Origin: an uncultured Alphaproteobacteria bacterium
GTDB lineage: Bacteria; Pseudomonadota; Alphaproteobacteria; RF32; CAG-239
DNA: 64,000 nucleotides
Direction of reading: 5' to 3'
Assembly (NCBI GenBank): GCA_910577205.1
Contig: CAJTMA010000008.1
Coordinates: forward strand, 4,536 to 68,535
The translations under genes were made by a program, and so were the position numbers. Below, piece by piece: positions 24,489 to 33,630 of the stretch. The notes beneath the pieces were generated by a model that was given only the letters and a program-made list of their open reading frames with translations, did not search any database and had not been told where the DNA came from. The first letter of the stretch is position 1. Every line of letters starts with the position of its first letter.

Positions 24489-25916
24489 TTATTCCGGGAT
24501 GTAGACCGTATGCAACATATTAGTCCTCCCCTTCTTGCCAAGAGGAAAACCAGCCGTAATAATGATGTGCTGTCCGGGCTTGGCAAAACCGTTTTCTACG
24601 GCTATTTTGCGGGCGATGTCTTCCACTTTGTCAAAACTTTTGAAACTGTCTTTATTGACAAAGCTTTTAGCACCCCAAACGATTCCCATACGGCGGGCAA
24701 CGGTTAAATCGGGCGTAATTGCCAAAATCGGCAGATTCGGACGTTCGCGGGCGGTTAAGAATGTTGTCAAACCAGATGCGGTGTAGGTGATAATTGCGGC
24801 CACATTTTTCAAAACACAGGAAACTTCGCTGGCTGCAAAAGTAATAGAATCAGCTTCACCGGCGTGCTTGGGCGTCAATCGTGAAGACTGCATCAAAGTA
24901 TAAAACAACGGATCTGTTTCTACTTGCTGAATAATATTATTCATCATGCGAACGGCTTCAACAGGAAAATCCCCTGCGGCGGTTTCTGCTGAAAGCATAA
25001 CAGTATCTGCCCCATCATAAACTGCTGTCGCCACATCAGATACTTCTGCACGCGTCGGAGTCGGAGCTTTAATCATCGATTCCAGCATCTGAGTTGCAAT
25101 AATGACCGGGCGGCCATATTTGCGACAGGCAGACACAATTTTCTTCTGCATAACAGGAACGGTTTGAATCGGGCACTCAACCCCCAAATCGCCGCGCGCT
25201 ACCATAATTGCGTCAGAAAGCTGAATAATCTCATCCAGCTCTTCAATAGCGCTCGGCTTTTCTAATTTAGAGATAATCCATGCACGGTCACCGATAAGCT
25301 TGCGCGCTTCACGCACATCCTCAGCCTGCTGCACAAAGGACAAGCTAATCCAATCTACGCCGAGTTTAAGCGCAAATTCGATATCCGCACGGTCTTTCTC
25401 GGTAATTGCAGAAATCGGCAGTTTGATATTCGGCAGATTAACCCCTTTATGGCTGGACAACGGCCCACCGACAACAACAGTTGTTTCCGCGCTTGACGCA
25501 TCGCATTTTTCAACGTGCAACCGGATATTGCCATCATTCAGCAGCAAATCATCGCCCGGCTTAAGAGCCGCAAAAATTTCCTTATGCGGCAGATTGACAC
25601 GCGTTTCATCCCCCGGTGTCGCATCCATATCAAGCGTAAATTTCTGACCGTTTTTCAATTCAATTTTACCATCTTTGAAAATACCGACACGCAGTTTCGG
25701 CCCTTGCATATCAGCAACAATGGTTATATGTAAGTTCTTTTCTTTAGCCAGTTTGCGAACTGTATCATAGCGTTCTTTGTGTTCCTCGTGTGTTCCGTGG
25801 CTGAAATTAAAACGGAATGCGTCTGCCCCGGCATCAATCAACTGCTCAATTTTTTCTTTAGAAGCAGTAGACGGCCCAATGGTGGCCAGAATTTTAGTAC
25901 GAGTCATTTGTGGCAT
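24489..25916 (-). CDS. pyk: Pyruvate kinase
   Basis: A 475-residue glycolytic enzyme making pyruvate and ATP from phosphoenolpyruvate and ADP. Visible are the N-terminal TKILATIGPSTASKE, the NFSHGTHEEH metal/ATP segment, ISKLEKPSAIEELDEI with the catalytic Lys and Glu, MVARGDLGVE, and PTRAEVSDVATAVYDGADTVMLSAETAAGDFP. The C-terminal regulatory domain ends HTVYIPE. AAGGAT precedes the ATG. The gene runs directly into the repeat array at its 3' end. Confidence 0.96.
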   Translation of the reverse strand: MPQMTRTKILATIGPSTASKEKIEQLIDAGADAFRFNFSHGTHEEHKERYDTVRKLAKEKNLHITIVADMQGPKLRVGIFKDGKIELKNGQKFTLDMDATPGDETRVNLPHKEIFAALKPGDDLLLNDGNIRLHVEKCDASSAETTVVVGGPLSSHKGVNLPNIKLPISAITEKDRADIEFALKLGVDWISLSFVQQAEDVREARKLIGDRAWIISKLEKPSAIEELDEIIQLSDAIMVARGDLGVECPIQTVPVMQKKIVSACRKYGRPVIIATQMLESMIKAPTPTRAEVSDVATAVYDGADTVMLSAETAAGDFPVEAVRMMNNIIQQVETDPLFYTLMQSSRLTPKHAGEADSITFAASEVSCVLKNVAAIITYTASGLTTFLTARERPNLPILAITPDLTVARRMGIVWGAKSFVNKDSFKSFDKVEDIARKIAVENGFAKPGQHIIITAGFPLGKKGRTNMLHTVYIPE

Positions 25917-26082
25917 ATTATTTTATCCTTACTGTTAAACCTTTTTATTGCCCGTAATATAACAACAAATATATTAACAAGCTATTTATTTAAACCTTTT
26001 GTCATACAAATTTATTACTTGTCAAAAAGCGCGGCCTTTGCTAAAGTCAGCGAAAACACAAATAACACAAGGAGTGACTAAA

Positions 26083-26325
26083 ATGAGTGAAGTTGGCGGT
26101 ATTGCCGTAGACAGACTGCGTTCTCTGATTGAAAGAATTGAACGCCTTGAAGAAGAAAAAGCTGCGATTGCATCTGACATCCGCGACATTTTTGCCGAAG
26201 CCAAAGGCGCCGGATTTGACGTTAAAATTATGCGTACGATTCTCAAATTGCGCAAAATGAACGCCGCCGACCGCGACGAGCAGGAAATCCTTTTGGAAAC
26301 CTACCGCAAAGCTTTGGATATGTAA
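26083..26325 (+). CDS. gapR: GapR-family DNA-binding protein (DUF2312)
   Basis: An 80-residue helical protein matching GapR of Caulobacter, a DNA clamp that binds overtwisted AT-rich DNA and stimulates topoisomerases. Key segments are DRLRSLIERIERLEEEKAAI, DIRDIFAEAKGAGFDVKIMR and ILKLRKM. The start at 26083 follows AAGGAGTGAC. It is monocistronic, with a strong terminator directly after. The family is characteristic of Alphaproteobacteria and supports the taxonomic call. Confidence 0.92.
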   Translation: MSEVGGIAVDRLRSLIERIERLEEEKAAIASDIRDIFAEAKGAGFDVKIMRTILKLRKMNAADRDEQEILLETYRKALDM

Positions 26326-26328
26326 TCC

Positions 26329-26360
26329 AAAATCCCCGTTCTGACAGGAACGGGGATTTT
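26329..26360. terminator. Bidirectional terminator between gapR and the lysozyme-RTX gene
   Basis: A 13-bp stem AAAATCCCCGTTC/GAACGGGGATTTT with a 6-nt loop and T/A tracts on both sides. It serves gapR on the plus strand and probably the convergent gene on the minus strand. Confidence 0.88.
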
Positions 26361-26370
26361 TCTACTCATA

Positions 26371-27879
26371 TCAATATTTTACTTGTTCAACAATAACTTT
26401 ATTACCTAACGCACAAGTATAAACAACACCAAAGTCTGTTATTTCATAATCAACATAATTATCCGCAGGTGCAAATTTCAAACTATAATAACCATTATCA
26501 AATTCTTTAAGCACATCTGTATAACCGTCAGCATTATTAATAATAACACATTTCCATATCGGAAAATGGTCAACCATTGTCACAACATTATTTCCGCGCC
26601 CCGGACTGATAGTATCGTTACCTTGATAGGAATAAATTTCATCATCTCCGCTTCCCCCTTCAACACGCGTTTCCGTAGGGCCGCAATGAACTTCATTATT
26701 ACCGCCAGTACAATAAATGTCAACTGAACGTGCCGGAGGATAAGAACCGCTGGCATATATGACATCATCCAGTTCTGTTCCTACAACAACTTTTTTAGCC
26801 GTCGTCCCGGTCGGCATTCCGTCTGTTTCGGCAATCCCCAATTCAGTATAAAGATTCCAAGAGGAAAAAAGATTAGAATAATTTCTCTCCCTATCATTCC
26901 CTTTAATTTTCAAAAACTTCCGAACAGCTTCGGTAAAATGGGTTTGCATACACCGATAACATTTTTCCTTATAACCGGGAATATTTAAAAGTTTATCTTT
27001 CATTCCCTGCCAGCGGGCATTCATAAATGCCACAACCAAATTAACATTATCAAAATCATCCGTAACCGGTAAAGAGCAATGAGCATTTTCAGGAGTAGGC
27101 AAACTGTTCAAGATTTCCCCCATAAAAGCACAAGCTTCCATAAAACGGCGATTTTGTATTCCTTTACTGATATTTCCTGCTTCTGCATTACAATTATACA
27201 AAACCTGATACCATGCTTCCATTTTGCCAATAAGTTTAGATGTTTCATCACCATCACTGGTATATAAACGCAAAGCATTTTTCATCTTCGGTCCGATATA
27301 AGCCTTAGAACCGACCGGAGAATTATAGTTCAAGGAATATAATGCCAAACGTTCATTCTTTGTCAAATTATTCCATACAGAAATTTCCGTATTAAAAACA
27401 TCCTTAACACCGACGATACCATAACCATCATCCACCCCACCTAAATAAGCCGCATAAGCCACTTGCTCAAAGGCACGGATATTTGCACCTTCCCAATCTT
27501 CTTGATCTTTCAACTTTAATCTGGCTTCATCTTCCGGATAATCTGAATTTTCCCCAAAAGGTTCGCCAGCTCGATGAGACAGCAGATATTTCAGTTCAGC
27601 CAAAATAGTGCTTTCCCCTTTAATATCCCACTTTCCATCAACATATTCATAATGTTTTACTTCAGAACTCCAAGTTTTTTTAGTACCTTGATAAAAGCTA
27701 TTGATATAGTCTTGCAAAAATTTATCATTTTTGTCATCCAAACGCACACCAATCCCATGGGTAGGATATCCACCATTCTTGTCATCATAATAAATACCAT
27801 TTCTATCACCTTCCGACTTAAACAAAAAATCTTTTACTTCTGTTGCCGTCGGATCAATTTTAGTCGCAGTCTCAGTCAT
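26371..27879 (-). CDS. GH24 lysozyme-like / RTX-repeat fusion (putative secreted muramidase effector)
   Basis: A 502-residue protein. Residues about 15-60 match the T4-lysozyme (GH24) active-site block: Glu23 in KSEGDRNGIYYDD, Asp32, and Thr40 in PTHGIG, giving the E-8x-D...T-x-G-I-G spacing with a two-residue insertion. The helical domain continues to about 220. The C-terminal part (about 365-450) has glycine/aspartate repeats such as VVVGTELDDVI, GGSGDDEIYSYQGNDTISPGRGN, as in calcium-binding RTX exoproteins. No N-terminal signal, consistent with type I export. It lies 36 nt downstream of an LprI-ankyrin gene that may encode its inhibitor. AAGGAG precedes the ATG. Confidence 0.72.
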   Translation of the reverse strand: MTETATKIDPTATEVKDFLFKSEGDRNGIYYDDKNGGYPTHGIGVRLDDKNDKFLQDYINSFYQGTKKTWSSEVKHYEYVDGKWDIKGESTILAELKYLLSHRAGEPFGENSDYPEDEARLKLKDQEDWEGANIRAFEQVAYAAYLGGVDDGYGIVGVKDVFNTEISVWNNLTKNERLALYSLNYNSPVGSKAYIGPKMKNALRLYTSDGDETSKLIGKMEAWYQVLYNCNAEAGNISKGIQNRRFMEACAFMGEILNSLPTPENAHCSLPVTDDFDNVNLVVAFMNARWQGMKDKLLNIPGYKEKCYRCMQTHFTEAVRKFLKIKGNDRERNYSNLFSSWNLYTELGIAETDGMPTGTTAKKVVVGTELDDVIYASGSYPPARSVDIYCTGGNNEVHCGPTETRVEGGSGDDEIYSYQGNDTISPGRGNNVVTMVDHFPIWKCVIINNADGYTDVLKEFDNGYYSLKFAPADNYVDYEITDFGVVYTCALGNKVIVEQVKY

Positions 27880-27915
27880 TGACTTTTTCTCCTTAAAAGT
27901 TAATTGTTAGTTAGA

Positions 27916-28944
27916 TTAATAAGATAATAATTTGTTAATTTTTTCATTCAAAGGCTTAGCTTTTTCTTCTTGTTTCAAAAACATCAACCTATGAGCCAGA
28001 GCGTCCTTACCATAATTATCTTTGAGATGAATATCTGTTCCGCAATCAATGAACATTTGCACTAATTCCAACGTTAATTCCGTACTTTCCCGTCCCTCTA
28101 CCGAACTAGATAAAAAGTACATCAGTGCCGTATAACCTTGCGTATCTTGAACATTCGGATCAATTCCTTTTGCACAGAGAAAAGGCATCATCTCCGACAA
28201 ATATTTTGCATTAGTCGAAAACAATAAAGAGCGATGTAACAAAGGATCAACGTAATTAACCGCTTCCGGTTTCATCTCAATAATTTTTTTCAGAACATTC
28301 CTAGGAGTCATCAACACATATGCCCCTCCATAACACTTTTTATTGGACACATATTCAGTAACATTTGCCCCTTTGCTTAAAACATAATCAAAAACTTCCT
28401 TCTTCCGCATTTGATCAAAATTTCTGTCTCCCATATATGCCGGACAATCATCAACAGCTATTTCTCCGTTAATATCGGCTCCGTCTTTTATTGCCTTATC
28501 TGCCAATTTAAAATCACAAATATTTCGGCTATAATCTATTATTCCCGTTTCTGCATCTCTTACAAACTTACAAGCAGTGTCGAGGTAAAAACTTAACTGG
28601 CGATTTTTTACCCACTGAATCCCGTAGAGATAAATAGATTTCAGACAGTCTTTTTTATTTTTAGTTTTCGGATCGCACTCAAATTTATCACGCTTATCTA
28701 CCCATCTCTTCCATACTTTTCTTGCCGGTGTATAGCCTCCATCTAAAACAAAAGCCTGATAGCGTTTGATTTTCGTATAACGTTCAGCCAGTTCATTATC
28801 CAGTTTGGCTAAATCATCATCGGCACAAACCAGTTTCTCCGCTTCTGTCTGCACATTAGCGCAATCAAAACTCGGTTTAACCGCAGCCATAATTTCTGCC
28901 GAATAAAAAACGCCTGACAAAACAAGCAATAAAAACTTAAACAT
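27916..28944 (-). CDS. Periplasmic LprI-like (DUF1311) protein with ankyrin repeats, candidate lysozyme inhibitor
   Basis: A 342-residue protein. A signal peptide (about 1-20) is followed by the LprI/DUF1311 pattern FDCANVQTEAEKLVCADDDLAKLDNELAERY (about 26-56), with further Cys at KDKFECD and KKDCLKS. An ankyrin-type region (about 130-335) has KAIKDGADINGEI, KGIDPNVQDTQGYTALMYFL and CGTDIHLKDNYGKDAL. LprI of Mycobacterium tuberculosis inhibits lysozyme, so this protein may protect the periplasm from the GH24-RTX product encoded 36 nt downstream on the same strand. GAGGGG lies upstream of the ATG. Confidence 0.7.
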   Translation of the reverse strand: MFKFLLLVLSGVFYSAEIMAAVKPSFDCANVQTEAEKLVCADDDLAKLDNELAERYTKIKRYQAFVLDGGYTPARKVWKRWVDKRDKFECDPKTKNKKDCLKSIYLYGIQWVKNRQLSFYLDTACKFVRDAETGIIDYSRNICDFKLADKAIKDGADINGEIAVDDCPAYMGDRNFDQMRKKEVFDYVLSKGANVTEYVSNKKCYGGAYVLMTPRNVLKKIIEMKPEAVNYVDPLLHRSLLFSTNAKYLSEMMPFLCAKGIDPNVQDTQGYTALMYFLSSSVEGRESTELTLELVQMFIDCGTDIHLKDNYGKDALAHRLMFLKQEEKAKPLNEKINKLLSY

Positions 28945-29103
28945 TGGTATATTCCCCTCTCAGTTGTTGAATACACTTAATCTCTATCACAAAATTTCAA
29001 ATTTTGCAATTCAAAACTATCGCCAAAAGAAAATAAAGCAGAGAAACACACCTTAAAGTTAGAGGAACAAAGTCTTTAAGTGGAATTTATTCCTGTGTAT
29101 AAC

Positions 29104-29622
29104 TTACAATCTCAACACCAGTCCCAGCAATGCTCCCAGGCAGATGTAAACTATCGGATGCCATTTGATAAAATGTATTGCCGCCAGAAAAGCCACACCG
29201 ATAAGCGCATTTTCCCAAGACGTCAGTGCTAATTTACCAATAACAATTCCCGCAAACAAAATCAGAGCCAATACTGCAGGACGCACGCCGCCTAACACAT
29301 CCTGAACACAAGCTGATTGCCCAAATTTCCGCAGCAATTTAGCAATGATGACGATAATAATTACTGATGGCGACACCAAACCGATAGTTGCAGCCAAAGC
29401 GCCCCAAAATCCGGCAGTACTATAACCGACATAGGTCGCCATATTAACCCCCAAAGGCCCGGGAGTTGATTCCGAAACGGCAATCATATCCGCCAAATCC
29501 TGCGCTGTGAACCAATCATAACGAACCGTCAAATCAAAAAGGAAAGGAACTGTCACCAGTCCACCGCCAATAGCAAACAAACCGATTTTGAAAAATTCAA
29601 AAAACAACAATGCATAAATCAT
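29104..29622 (-). CDS. Chromate-transporter family half-protein (CHR domain), second subunit
   Basis: A 172-residue, roughly six-segment membrane protein. It shows the short-chain ChrA features FFKIGLFAIGGGLVTVPFL and ESTPGPLGVNMATYVGY. Short CHR proteins are encoded as adjacent pairs and work as a heterodimer, here with the upstream gene at 29619-30158 (4-nt ATGA overlap). Chromate efflux is established for some members; the natural substrate in this organism is unknown. Confidence 0.85.
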   Translation of the reverse strand: MIYALLFFEFFKIGLFAIGGGLVTVPFLFDLTVRYDWFTAQDLADMIAVSESTPGPLGVNMATYVGYSTAGFWGALAATIGLVSPSVIIIVIIAKLLRKFGQSACVQDVLGGVRPAVLALILFAGIVIGKLALTSWENALIGVAFLAAIHFIKWHPIVYICLGALLGLVLRL

Positions 29623-30158
29623 TTACGGCTCCTGACATAATTCAACACCAATCCGGCAGTGGCCGCCAAAATCACCAGCAATACCGGCGAAGCATTTACA
29701 CCCAACAACAATCCGAGAGAAATAATAAAAACGCCCCAGCCCCATTTATTGGTTATTGCCTTTTTCCATAACCCCAGTACAGCCTCGGCAATCAACGCCA
29801 CCACCACAATTCGTATTCCCGCAAAAGCATGGGAAACATAAGGATTATCCATATACAGATTCAGAATATGCGCCAAAGACATAATGATAACCAGCGATGG
29901 CGCAATGATTCCCGCCGTTGCCACCACCGCCCCCGTTGTGCGGCCTTTTTTATAGCCGATAAACGTTGCGACATTGACCGAAATAATCCCCGGCGTTGAT
30001 TGCCCGATGCAATAATAATCCATCAGTTCTTCATCAGTCACCCACTTCTTTTTGTTTGCCAATTCAGCTTGCAATAAAGGAATCATCGCATAACCGCCCC
30101 CAAAGGTAAACAGCCCGATTTTGAAAAAAGTGATAAACAATTCCGCTAATATTTTCAT
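29619..30158 (-). CDS. Chromate-transporter family half-protein (CHR domain), first subunit
   Basis: A 179-residue membrane protein starting at the ATG at 30158; an upstream TTG frame is discounted. Motifs FFKIGLFTFGGGYAMIPLL and QSTPGIISVNVATFIGYKKGR define the CHR domain. It pairs with the following gene through a 4-nt overlap, the arrangement of bicistronic short-chain chromate transporters. The divergent neighbour is pntAA. Confidence 0.85.
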   Translation of the reverse strand: MKILAELFITFFKIGLFTFGGGYAMIPLLQAELANKKKWVTDEELMDYYCIGQSTPGIISVNVATFIGYKKGRTTGAVVATAGIIAPSLVIIMSLAHILNLYMDNPYVSHAFAGIRIVVVALIAEAVLGLWKKAITNKWGWGVFIISLGLLLGVNASPVLLVILAATAGLVLNYVRSRK

Positions 30159-30246
30159 ATTCTCAAAAATTCCGTTGTTAAAACACCTCAAACTTACTAT
30201 ATTATCTTTATCTTAAAAACTTTAAATTTCATATAAAGGATAAATT

Positions 30247-31374
30247 ATGCTTATCGCCGTCCCCAAAGAGATAAAAAACGGAGAAACCAGAGTCGCCGTC
30301 ACCCCTGACATCGTAAAAAAATATAAATATATGGGGATTGAAGTCAGCGTGCAAAGCGGTGCGGGCGAAGCGTCCGGCTTTAGCGACAAGGATTACCGGG
30401 AAGCCGGTGCAGACATCAAACAGACAGCCGAAGACACCTATAAAAAAGCCACAGCCATTTTCAAAATCTGGGCACCGGAACCGTCTGAAGAACCATACTT
30501 AACCCCTGGTCAGGCCGTTTTTGCCAATTTCCAAGCCCTGACAAACCGCGGACGAATTGAAACTTTTGCCCACTTGGGCTTAACCTGTTTTGCCCTTGAG
30601 CTTATGCCGCGTATTTCCCGGGCACAAAGCATGGACATCTTGTCCTCCCAAAGCAATCTGGCTGGCTATAAAGCCGTTATTGAAGCTGTCAGCCACTTGT
30701 CATCAGCCGTGCCGATGATGATGACAGCCGCAGGAACGGTAGCTCCGGCTAAAGCGCTTATTCTCGGCGCAGGCGTTGCCGGATTGCAAGCTATTGCCAC
30801 AGCCAAACGTCTGGGAGCCATAGTCTACGCTTCTGATGTCCGTCCGCAGGTCAAAGAACAAGTGGAATCACTGGGCGGCAAATTTCTGGAAGTCAAGTCT
30901 GATGAAAATTTTGAAACAGCCGGAGGCTATGCCAAAGAAACCTCTGCCGACTATAAACAAAAGCAGCAGGAAGCCGTTGCCCGGCAACTGACCCAAACAA
31001 ACTTTGCCGTCACCACCGCGCTTATTCCCGGTCTTCCTGCGCCGCGGCTGATTACCAAAGCCATGCTGTCAGAAATGCCGGCTGGTTCTGTCATCATTGA
31101 TATGGCCTCTTCCACCGGCGGTAATGTTGAAGGGACAGAAGATGATAAAACAGTTATTGTCAATGGCGTAACAATTATCGGAAACTCCAATCTGGCAGCC
31201 GCCTTACCCGCTTCCGCCAGTCCCCTGTTTGCCAAAAATATTTTTAACTTTATTGAAACGATGTATGATAAAGAAAATAAAAAACTCAACTATAACTTTG
31301 AAGATGAACTAATTAAAGGAACTTGCCTGTGCTTTGACGGCAAAATCGTTCACCCCTCTTTCTTAGGAGTATAA
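30247..31374 (+). CDS. pntAA: Proton-translocating NAD(P) transhydrogenase subunit alpha part 1
   Basis: A 375-residue NAD(H)-binding domain I protein. The N-terminus MLIAVPKEIKNGETRVAVTPDIV, the GAGVAGLQAIATAKRLGA dinucleotide-binding loop and the mobile loop region near 220-240 match. The three-gene arrangement with pntAB and pntB is the Rhodospirillum-type one. The complex couples proton entry to NADPH formation. AAGGAT lies upstream of the ATG. Confidence 0.95.
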   Translation: MLIAVPKEIKNGETRVAVTPDIVKKYKYMGIEVSVQSGAGEASGFSDKDYREAGADIKQTAEDTYKKATAIFKIWAPEPSEEPYLTPGQAVFANFQALTNRGRIETFAHLGLTCFALELMPRISRAQSMDILSSQSNLAGYKAVIEAVSHLSSAVPMMMTAAGTVAPAKALILGAGVAGLQAIATAKRLGAIVYASDVRPQVKEQVESLGGKFLEVKSDENFETAGGYAKETSADYKQKQQEAVARQLTQTNFAVTTALIPGLPAPRLITKAMLSEMPAGSVIIDMASSTGGNVEGTEDDKTVIVNGVTIIGNSNLAAALPASASPLFAKNIFNFIETMYDKENKKLNYNFEDELIKGTCLCFDGKIVHPSFLGV

Positions 31375-31375
31375 T

Positions 31376-31672
31376 ATGGATATTTGGACACTGCTGACTA
31401 TTCTCATGCTGGCTTGTTTTGTTGGCTATTTTGTTGTCTGGGGCGTCACGCCGGCACTGCATTCCCCATTGATGAGCGTTTCTAACGCCATCTCCGGCAT
31501 TGTCATTCTCGGCGCATTGACTACCGCCGGCATAAGCGAAATGAATTCCTCAAAAATCATGGGGCTGATTGCCGTCTTTCTGGCTGCGGTAAACATCTTT
31601 GGCGGATTTGCAGTATCACACCGTATGCTGCTGATGTTTCGCAAGAAAAACATCAAAAAGGAGAGCAAATAA
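31376..31672 (+). CDS. pntAB: NAD(P) transhydrogenase subunit alpha part 2 (membrane)
   Basis: A 98-residue membrane protein with three or four hydrophobic segments. It contains GVTPALHSPLMSVSNAISGIVILGAL, characteristic of the alpha-2 membrane domain. It starts 1 nt after pntAA and overlaps pntB by 1 nt. Confidence 0.95.
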   Translation: MDIWTLLTILMLACFVGYFVVWGVTPALHSPLMSVSNAISGIVILGALTTAGISEMNSSKIMGLIAVFLAAVNIFGGFAVSHRMLLMFRKKNIKKESK

Positions 31673-33036
31673 TGAGTCACACCTGCTTGTCTTTTATTTA
31701 CCTACTCTCGGCAATTTTGTTTATTTTTTCGATACGCGGTTTGGCTTCTCCGGAAACGGCACGGCGCGGTAATCTTCTCGGAATGATTGGTATGGCCGCT
31801 GCAATCGCCGTCACCGTATATTCTCCTCTGGTAACGGAGTATGCGTGGATTCTTGCTGCTTTTTTATGCGGCGGGCTGATTGGCACTTGGAGCACCTTAA
31901 AAGTCAAAATGACCTCTCTGCCGCAGATGATTGCCGCTTTTAACGGTTTAGGCGGCTTGTCTTCAGTCTTCATCGCTGCCGCAGAAATTCTGGCCGGGAC
32001 GCCAACCTATTTGGAAACATCGCTGGGAATGCTGATTGGCGCGGTTGCTTTCTCCGGTTCGGTTATTGCTTTTGCCAAACTTCAAGGCCTGATGCCGGCA
32101 CGCGCATTGGTTTTTCCCGGACAGCAGTTGTTAAACCTGCTTTTCGGCCTTTCCGTTATTATCACTTGCGTCTGGTTCATCACGACCGGTGACCGAAACC
32201 TGTTTTACATATTGGCCGCCTTATCAATCCTGCTCGGCTTTTTACTGATTTTGCCAATTGGCGGCGCAGATATGCCGGTCGTCATTTCCGTTCTTAATGC
32301 TTATTCCGGATGGGCTGCCGTTGGCATTGGCTTCTCCTTAAACAACGTCTTGCTAATTATTGTCGGCTCGATTGTGGGTGCCAGCGGGGCGATTCTTTCA
32401 TACATTATGGTCAAAGCCATGAACCGCTCATTGCTAAACGTTATGCTCGGCGGTTTCGGAGCAGATAACAAAAACACGCAAAATGAATCTGACGGCTTGA
32501 AACGCACGGCTAAAACCGGCAACCCCGAAGATGCGGCTTTTATCATGGAAAATGCCAATAAAGTCATCATTGTTCCCGGATACGGCATGGCTGTCGCCCA
32601 AGCCCAGCATATCTTAAAGGAAATGGCTTCCGACTTAGTAACCAAATATGGCGTAGAAGTCAAATTCGCCATTCACCCGGTTGCCGGACGAATGCCCGGG
32701 CATATGAATGTTTTGCTGGCCGAAGCCAATGTGCCTTATGACGATGTGTTTGAATTGGAAGACATCAACCGCGAATTTGCCACTGCTGATGTCGCATACG
32801 TTATCGGCGCTAACGATGTCACTAATCCGCAGGCCAAAACCAACCCTGCTTCGCCGATTTACGGTATGCCGATATTAGATGTTGAAAAAGCCAAGACCGT
32901 TTTCTTTGTCAAACGCTCGCTGGCAACCGGCTATTCCGGCGTAGAAAATCCGCTGTTTTACGCAGACAATACCATCATGTTGTATGGCGATGCCAAAAAA
33001 GTCACCGAAGAAATTGTCCGCGCTTTGGAAAAATAG
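31672..33036 (+). CDS. pntB: NAD(P) transhydrogenase subunit beta
   Basis: A 454-residue protein. An N-terminal membrane domain of about eight segments (to about 260) is followed by the NADP(H)-binding domain III with IIVPGYGMAVAQAQH, FAIHPVAGRMPGHMNVLLAEA, VIGANDVTNPQAK and FVKRSLATGYSGVEN. GGAGAGCAA precedes the ATG, which overlaps the pntAB stop by 1 nt. It completes the transhydrogenase operon, followed by a strong palindromic terminator. Confidence 0.96.
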   Translation: MSHTCLSFIYLLSAILFIFSIRGLASPETARRGNLLGMIGMAAAIAVTVYSPLVTEYAWILAAFLCGGLIGTWSTLKVKMTSLPQMIAAFNGLGGLSSVFIAAAEILAGTPTYLETSLGMLIGAVAFSGSVIAFAKLQGLMPARALVFPGQQLLNLLFGLSVIITCVWFITTGDRNLFYILAALSILLGFLLILPIGGADMPVVISVLNAYSGWAAVGIGFSLNNVLLIIVGSIVGASGAILSYIMVKAMNRSLLNVMLGGFGADNKNTQNESDGLKRTAKTGNPEDAAFIMENANKVIIVPGYGMAVAQAQHILKEMASDLVTKYGVEVKFAIHPVAGRMPGHMNVLLAEANVPYDDVFELEDINREFATADVAYVIGANDVTNPQAKTNPASPIYGMPILDVEKAKTVFFVKRSLATGYSGVENPLFYADNTIMLYGDAKKVTEEIVRALEK

Positions 33037-33065
33037 AAAAAGCCCGGAATATTCCGGGCTTTTTT
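33037..33065. terminator. Bidirectional terminator after pntB
   Basis: The perfect palindrome AAAAGCCCGGAATATTCCGGGCTTTT is extended by T on the plus strand and by A (T on the minus strand) on the other side. It serves pntB and the convergent membrane protein gene. Confidence 0.9.
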
Positions 33066-33621
33066 ACAACATCAACAGCAAAGCCATGCCTAACACCGTA
33101 TAGAGCAGCACGCCGCTCAAATACATTCGTGCCACTCTGAAATCTGCACCGGAAGGAATAGCATTTTCAATTATAATCGTCTGCAGCAACACATATAAAA
33201 CATAATTAAAAAATGTCGGGCGCATAAGCGGCAGACCATACCGATTCAAATAAAAAGCTATCGGCAGCAACAACAGCGGCGCCATCGCCGACGGCACGGC
33301 GTTGTAAAAGGTAATATTGCTGAACCCCACGCTTCCCATGACATAATCGCCTTCGGGACTGCGCTGCGGAAATATCGTAAAATTCACCGGCCGCGCATTA
33401 AAAAACGATCCGACCAGATAATGCATCAATTCATGTAAAAAAGTTCCGGGAATATTGACTAAGGCACTCATCCACATACTGCGGTAAGTCGTATATTTAA
33501 ATCTCATCAGCACAATCACCAGTAAAATCAAATAAAAGCGGTTGTCAAAAAAACTCCGTAAAAAAACCGGACTGTTCACATAAGCGCTGACCTTAAAAAA
33601 AACCTGCCATAAGATTTCCAT
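33064..33621 (-). CDS. Integral-membrane HExxH protein (M50-like), copy 1
   Basis: A 185-residue membrane protein with about four segments. HELMH (in NIPGTFLHELMHYLVGSFF, near 63-67) gives the zinc-protease HExxH. GSVGFSNITFYNAVPSAMAPLLLLP follows and resembles the second conserved region of M50-type intramembrane peptidases, though no clear LDG motif is seen. It is separated by 9 nt from the upstream TetR gene, so the two probably form an operon. A distant relative lies at 37448. Peptidase activity is inference. Confidence 0.6.
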   Translation of the reverse strand: MEILWQVFFKVSAYVNSPVFLRSFFDNRFYLILLVIVLMRFKYTTYRSMWMSALVNIPGTFLHELMHYLVGSFFNARPVNFTIFPQRSPEGDYVMGSVGFSNITFYNAVPSAMAPLLLLPIAFYLNRYGLPLMRPTFFNYVLYVLLQTIIIENAIPSGADFRVARMYLSGVLLYTVLGMALLLML

Positions 33622-33630
33622 ATCCCCTCC

